From Hordeum vulgare subsp. vulgare (lineage: Eukaryota; Streptophyta; Magnoliopsida; Poales; Poaceae): 64,000 nucleotides of DNA. The notes beneath the pieces were generated by a model that saw nothing but the letters and a program-made list of their open reading frames with translations, had not been told where the DNA came from and did not search any database. The DNA lies in NCBI RefSeq assembly GCF_904849725.1, contig NC_058520.1, positions 346,453,670 through 346,517,669 on the forward strand, read 5' to 3'. The translations under genes and the position numbers were made by a program. This document shows positions 58,762-64,000 of this stretch, piece after piece. Positions within the stretch are counted from its first letter, which is position 1. Each line of letters opens with the position of its first letter.

Positions 58762-58909
58762 ACCACGAAAATATCGAGCGAAATCTCTGTCATATATTTG
58801 TTTTCAGCTTGTTTCATAAGCCTCGTCGTTTATTTTGATGGAATATGGTAATTCGAGTTGCTTCGATGTCAAGTGGTGATTTCATATCTTTTCTAAGTGG
58901 TGTTCTCAT
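58762..58909 (+). repeat. Right copy of the direct repeat flanking X1
   Basis: 148 bp matching 55685-55856 with a few substitutions. After it the G4-like sequence appears to resume. Confidence 0.85.
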
Positions 58910-59560
58910 ATATCTATGAGAGTGCTAATCAATTTTCTCAATCAAATTGTCATGTTAATTATTTTCAACCGGAGTGCTTCTCTTCAAGTGTATTCAATCT
59001 TCTCCAATATTTGCAAGATCTATCCGCATAATTCTTTTCAGATTTCATCTCATCGATCCCAAGTTGTCTTTGTTTTTTCCATCCCCCACCCTTTTTCTCC
59101 AACTATTACATTATCATCCAAGTGCCTTTATTTTCATTGATGCTTCCACTATCTTTACTTTCATATTGTATCCGGTGTGTTCCATGTGAAGATGCTTAGT
59201 GTTAAGTTCATCATTCATCATTCTTGTTTTCTCATCTGATGGATTCAATTGCAGGATTTCGGTGTTCATCATATCCTTTTCATCCTTTAAATGATTCATG
59301 TGTTGGAAATTATTAGCCAAGCCTATCTTATTTATTCATCTCTCTCTATTCTATTTGGAGTGCTGAAGATATCTAAGAAGTTTCTTGTTTTCATTCTAAA
59401 TCCCTTCAAATTATTTCGAGGGTCTCACCTCATCAAGTTCTTAATTTGTAATACAAATAAGAAATATATTATGTGCTTGATATGACATGTTAATTTGATT
59501 ACTAAATGGATTATAAATAATAGAGCAATTATGCTGATTATTGGGGTTGCTATTGCAGAT
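58910..59560 (+). other. G4-like 3' non-coding region
   Basis: AT-rich sequence continuing from the flanking repeat, with CGGAGTGCTTCTC and TTCATCATTCATCATTC motifs similar in style to long 3' UTRs of Triticeae Gypsy elements. I see no coding sequence and no 3' LTR. Assignment to G4 is inference. Confidence 0.4.
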
Positions 59561-60360
59561 GGTTTCCAAGACAACATCGTGGGCGATGACCTCGACAAAT
59601 TCACACGGTTTCTAAAAAGTTGGCATGTTGGGTCAATGGACAATCACACACACCTTCCGATCGACAACTGAGTGCGTTAGGACACCCTATCACAAACGTT
59701 TTACATAACAGTTCTAAACGTTTTACATAACAGTTCTGTGTGATGGATAGCCCAATGCCAAAACCATTTCTTCTCGGCATCGTGGGTGATTTATTGAATA
59801 ACTCAATCGACAGAATTATAACTATCGTGTGTGATGGCTAGCCCTATCACAGATGATGTTATGTAGAAAATTGTGTGTGATGTGCAATATGAATGAAGAC
59901 ATATCTTTGGGATTCCGTGTGTGGGATGGTAGGCACATCTGACACGACTTCTGTAATATGTCTGTTTGTGATACTTCTCCCAATCGCACATGCTCTATTT
60001 TTGCGTGACGTGTGTGACTGAACGGAGGCATTGCCAATGATTTATCTATGTCGTGTCGGATAGACCCCCCGCCCCCAGCGCCACACACGCAAGGTGGGGT
60101 TTGAAACTACGACACGGAAAGGGGATAAAAACCGTTTGTATAGCACGTAGCTACACTATCGTATTCTCTGTCATTCGCTCGACCAGATCCTCATCACATG
60201 AAGCGCATACACCATGGAGAAGGGCCAGTTCTCTTGGCACCTTAAAAAACAAGACGTCGTCTTCCCAATTTCCTAGTAAGTCATCTCACTTATTCATTGG
60301 GGGCATCTAAACTAGTCATGGTATATATAATTTAGAAAATTTAGAAGCCTTAACAAATTT
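59561..60360. other. Patch of short motifs resembling DNA-transposon subterminal repeats
   Basis: Recurring short motifs of the type CTATCACA, GTGTGTGATGG and ACGTGTGTGAC on both strands from about 59640 to 60020, reminiscent of subterminal repeats of CACTA or Mutator elements. A 22-bp unit starting AAACGTTTTACA is tandemly duplicated at 59694-59737. No terminal repeats or target duplication could be paired. A promoter-like GGGATAAAAACCG with a short downstream ORF (start near 60212) is too short to assign. Confidence 0.35.
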
Positions 60361-61540
60361 AGGGACCTCCTATTGGGTGCCTTATACAGCAGTGAGCGAA
60401 ACCACAAATCGCGTGCACGCGTTTGTGGTCCGGCCTATTATGGAGGCCAACGCTCTATGTGAGAGCAGCCGGAACCAATTGCGATTCGCCATGGACTTAA
60501 CCGCTCGATGCATGGCAATGGTTTCATCTCGTTCACTAGTCGTGGTTGACCGATCAATCCTTGATCGCTGACTTTTAGAAAAACTTTTTATTTTGAAAAA
60601 ACAACCAGGAATACAAAAATGTTCACACAAAAATTCACGAGTTCAAAAAATTTGATGATTTTTTTTAAGTTCACAAAAAATGAAAAGGGTTCATCAATTT
60701 TAAAAAACAAATTCATCAATTTTGAAAACAGTTCATTCCATTTGGAAAAAGTTCAATGATTTTGGAAAAAGTTCATTGGTTTTGAAAAAAGTTCATCGAT
60801 TTTAAAAAAAGTTCATTAATTTCATAAAAAAATAATTGATTTTGAAAAAAGTTCGCCCAACTTTGAAAATGTTGATCAATTTTGAAAGAAACATCGAGTT
60901 TAAAAAAATTTATTCAATTTAGCAAAAGGAAAATGAAAAAATGAAAAATACAGGAAAATACCAACTAAAAAGAAAAAAGAAAAAGATGAAAGAAGAAAAT
61001 AAAGAACAAGATGTAACTGAGCACATCATGTGAGGATGGTGGTTTTTTAGCGTAGTTTACAAAGGACCTCAAGATCGCTAGTTCAAAAGGCAATTCCTAA
61101 ACAACCGTGTGGCGCCCATGGTTCAAATTCCTTGAACCTTCCTTTAAAATATTTGAATTTTTCTGACATTGATGAACTTTTTCTTAAATTTAATGAACTT
61201 TTTCTTAAATTTGATGAACTTTTACAGAATTGAGGAAATTTATTTAATTTCATTAATTTTTTGAAATCAATGAACTATTTAGAAAATCCGATGAACTTTC
61301 TCTATTTTTGTGAGCTTCATTCAAATTCAATTAATTTTATTCAAATTTGATAAACTACGATTTTTTTTAAATCCAATTTTGCAAGTCATGATCTTTTTTA
61401 AAACTCAATGGTTGACCAGTCAAAATACGATCGAGCGATCGGGGGGCAACATGTCAAGCGATCGAGCGCTCACCTCCTAATGGGTCGTCCCATGACTAGG
61501 GGCACATGACCAACCGTTCCTCCAAATGACGCTTAAGGCA
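60361..61540. repeat. A-rich degenerate repeat with oppositely oriented halves
   Basis: At about 60560-60930, degenerate units of the form GTTCATCAATTTTGAAAAAA recur about every 20-30 bp. At about 61160-61400 the reverse complement form (TTTTTCTTAAATTTGATGAAC) recurs. The outer flanks carry similar direct phrases ACCTCCTATTGGGT (60363) and ACCTCCTAATGGGT (61477). It may be a foldback-type or Mutator-like relic; no clean terminal repeats were found. Confidence 0.4.
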
Positions 61541-62518
61541 GCACTTAGAATCCCGGTTCGAAACTCATGGTCTACACAGTTCTTCGGCTGTTAAAAACAG
61601 AAAAAGAAAGGAAGATGGCCCGGCCCATCGGGGAGAAGATGGTGTGCGCCCGTTTGCACAAGGTGTTGCAACGTGCGTCTGAAGCGTCAAATAGAAAATG
61701 CCACAAATTTATGAGACGCTTTATCTTTTAAGCTAAGAAAAGACAACTTAGGCTGCGTTGCCAACGAAGTATTTTTGCAGTTTTACAAGAAATACTGTGG
61801 TTTTTAATAAAGCCACTATTTTAAATACTTTGATTTGTTGGGCATGGAAGATACAACAGTTTTATATAATTTTTTTGAAACTATTTCTTTTTGCTGTATT
61901 AGAAAAAGAGGATCGTAAAAAATGAAACGGGAGAGCTACTTGACTCCCATGCAATTTTTTTCTCGTTAGCCCATCTTCCAGTCATCCTCTCTACGTGCAA
62001 TTAATTCATCCATCTTCTCCGCTAGAAAGGTACTAGCATAGCCCGCGCGATGGCATTGCCGCGCCCATCCGTAGGATGCAGTTATATAGGCTGTTGTCGA
62101 AATGATATAATTATAACTTGGTACTTTATGTTAGAAATTTCGTGTGTGGTGGTTTAAATTTTATTTGATAACTATGTGATTAATTATTTAGGTTTTGCTT
62201 GTTCACTTAGTTTTTGTCTCATAATGTATGTACAAACATCATGGCTTACATTCTTAAGAGGTTTGTCCTAATTTTTTCAACATGCAAGGTACCCACTCAA
62301 CGTCTCACTAAAAAATGTATTTAAGTCTTCTCTTTCATTAGGCCATACAAAATCTGTCACATAAATGAGTCATGCATTTAACTTATAAAGTACAGCTATG
62401 TTTGCATTAGTCTATGCATATAGCGTGACACATCATATATTCATGTTATTCATTCTTCATATTTTTGTTTGAAGTGAAAGTTTTAACTATAGTTCAAAAG
62501 TTTTGTTCTATTTTTAGA
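61541..62518. other. Unassigned AT-rich sequence
   Basis: Nothing coding is recognised. A GGCTGCGTTGCCAACGAAG start near 61751 recalls hAT-type MITE ends, but no matching inverted end or 8-bp duplication was found. The rest is featureless. Confidence 0.3.
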
Positions 62519-64000
62519 CACTTTTTTATTGACTTTCAAGCTTCTACTTTATTTTCATTAAATTAAGCAAACACTTACGCATTTTCAAAAAAACAAATAC
62601 AGCAACAACGCGCGGGAAAGAGTCATCCTCACTACTCAAGTCCAATTTTTCTGTAACTATTTTGCGACAATAAACCAATCAAGTATAATACATCTTATAT
62701 GTTTATATTTTCATGCTCATATTATTAATTGTAACATTCATGTTCCAGATAAGCATGTACTCCCTCCGTCCGGGTTTATTGGGCCCCTGGGCGGAGGGAG
62801 CTCGTCCGCTCCTATTAGGCCCCTTCATCGGTGTATGGTTCGTCTTCACGAACGTAGAAATTTTTCATGCACAAGCTCATATACATTGAGCGACTAATAC
62901 TACTCCTAGCACAACGCCATGGCTAGCTAGCCAATGCATGCACTTTTAGTCCTCTTTCGATAGGCCCTTGCATGCACCATGCGTCATCCGAGGCTGTCAC
63001 AAAGTAGAAGTATTACTGTGCACGTGAGCTGGCGCTCGCTTCCGAAGCGTCAGGAATTAAACGACTGCATGCTTCTAGGGATTAATCATCTTGCCTTGGT
63101 ACCTGCGACTTGGTGGGGGGAGAGGGGGCTAATAAACCCGGATGGAGGGAGTATCATTTAAACATATTGCCAAAAATTCGATTGAGATGTTGAAATCTCA
63201 AAAGGCTTTATTGAATGAAAAAATCGATACATTGTAGATTAAGGGAATACATACTTATATTACATGACAACTATTTATTTTTTGGATAATTCATAGCATC
63301 CTTGTTTCACCGCTCACTGGATGTGTGCAATATCAGTCGATGCTTGATGTTGAAATCACATATATGGCAAAAGGAAGATTTGCGTCTTAGTTTTTTGACT
63401 ACTTGATTGGTAGGTAGTTTGTACATCATTTCTTTGTTCTGGTGTTCTAGTCTCTTAGTGTTGTAGTTTCTACATGCCTACATATATGTATCTTTCACGT
63501 AAGACTATTTGTATTTGCCACGTTGCAATTTTGAAATATTTGGAAACTATAATGTTGTTTGACTTGATTGGGATATTTGTATTACATTTTTACCAACTAT
63601 TGTATCACACTTGGATTAGATAGAAGAAAAATCACGGGTGCACACCCTCCATTTCTATTCTGGCTCCGCCACTGGGTGTTCGAGATCATCAATGTCGTGT
63701 GGCAAAATGCTGTACTCCGTTGATATGTTATGTATATATATGCTATTTTTATTTTATGTGATAAATTTTAAGAGTTTTATGAGCATAAGTTTGTGGTTAG
63801 AACTCTGTAGTCACGAAAAAGTAAGACATGCACAGGAACAATTTAAAAAGTATTCACTTTATCACCATGTGTGCTACATCTTGCAAGATGATAAGTACAC
63901 ATTGCCCTTTTTTAGGAGGACTGCACACATTACATTCATTTGTAGCTTATATCATTCTAGTGGAGCATGTGGTGGGATGGGATTGTTACATGCGATGCAA
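62519..64000. repeat. Segment X2, copy 2 of the large direct duplication (runs off the right edge)
   Basis: Collinear with 55857 to about 57375 in the same orientation, with scattered substitutions. It lacks about 40 bp present in X1 at roughly 55985-56024. The starts of the two copies are 6,662 bp apart. It contains the second MITE copy. Confidence 0.9.
62760..63151. mobile_element. Mariner/Stowaway-type MITE, copy in X2
   Basis: 392 bp, ends CTCCCTCCGTCCGGGTTTAT and its inverted counterpart, flanked by TA (62758-62759, 63152-63153). It sits at the same place as the X1 copy, so the MITE was present before the duplication rather than inserted twice. Confidence 0.82.

Noticed and set aside
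60209..60310. Possible gene start MEKGQFSWHLKKQ after a TATA-like box
   Set aside because: The frame closes after about 20 codons with no clear splice site or homologous continuation; insufficient for a gene call.
61745..62100. hAT-like MITE start GGCTGCGTTGCCAACG
   Set aside because: No matching inverted end or 8-bp duplication could be found.

Overview
The window looks like intergenic DNA from a large-genome grass of the tribe Triticeae (wheat, Aegilops, rye or barley group). Three things support this: Angela/BARE/WIS-type Copia LTRs (termini TGTTGGAA..., a GCCCTAGAGGCAATAATA-like box just inside the end, other terminus ...CGTTCCCCAACA), the very common Triticeae Gypsy LTR start TGATACGTCTCCAACGTATC, and deep nesting of LTR retrotransposons. 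I found no convincing host gene, tRNA, rRNA or CRISPR array. Nearly everything is transposon sequence. Family names come from memory of termini and protein motifs, not from a search.

Layout, left to right. 1-2140: leader and 5' LTR of an Angela-type Copia element (A0, minus strand, continues off the left edge). It interrupts the gag of a Gypsy element (G1), whose 5' LTR is 2948-5913. G1 in turn sits in the 3' LTR of a Sirevirus/Maximus-type Copia element (5914-36537, minus strand). The Maximus-type element has two LTRs, a perfect PBS, a very large gag, and no recognisable pol; about 3.2 kb of non-coding DNA with repeated polypurine-tract motifs replaces pol. Its gag is split by a complete Angela element (A1, 13132-34099, TSD ATGAT). 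The reverse transcriptase/RNase H region of A1 is split by a complete Gypsy element (G3, 15214-27246, TSD CTAGG) of chromovirus/Tekay aspect, which carries an intact extra ORF upstream of gag. The Maximus-type element is inserted in the gag of another Gypsy element (G2, LTR 37193-38772), which lies in an old Gypsy relic (GA, 38773-40814) with a Transposase_28-like ORF.

The right half is older and more decayed. At 40815 a further Gypsy LTR begins (G4). It is interrupted by a heavily mutated Angela-like tandem, LTR-internal-LTR-partial internal (41726-52080), resumes at 52081 and ends at 54850 with a Met-type PBS. The G4 internal region is mostly deleted. After it comes a 2.9 kb segment (X1, 55857-58761) bracketed by a roughly 150-170 bp direct repeat of G4 sequence, a pattern like patch repair of a double-strand break. 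A second copy of the segment (X2) starts at 62519 and runs off the right edge. Each copy holds a Mariner/Stowaway-type MITE. Between X1 and X2 lie G4-like 3' sequence, a patch of short motifs resembling DNA-transposon subterminal repeats, and an A-rich degenerate repeat.

Insertion order follows from nesting (GA, then G2, then Maximus-type, then A1 and G1, then G3 and A0). Rough by-eye LTR divergence on short samples agrees: G3 about 1-2%, A1 about 4-5%, Maximus-type about 6%, the Angela-like tandem about 7-8%. The candidates of most interest are the gag-only Sirevirus derivative with its repeated polypurine tracts and promoter palindromes, the extra ORF in G3, the X1 patch, and the tandem LTR-internal arrays.
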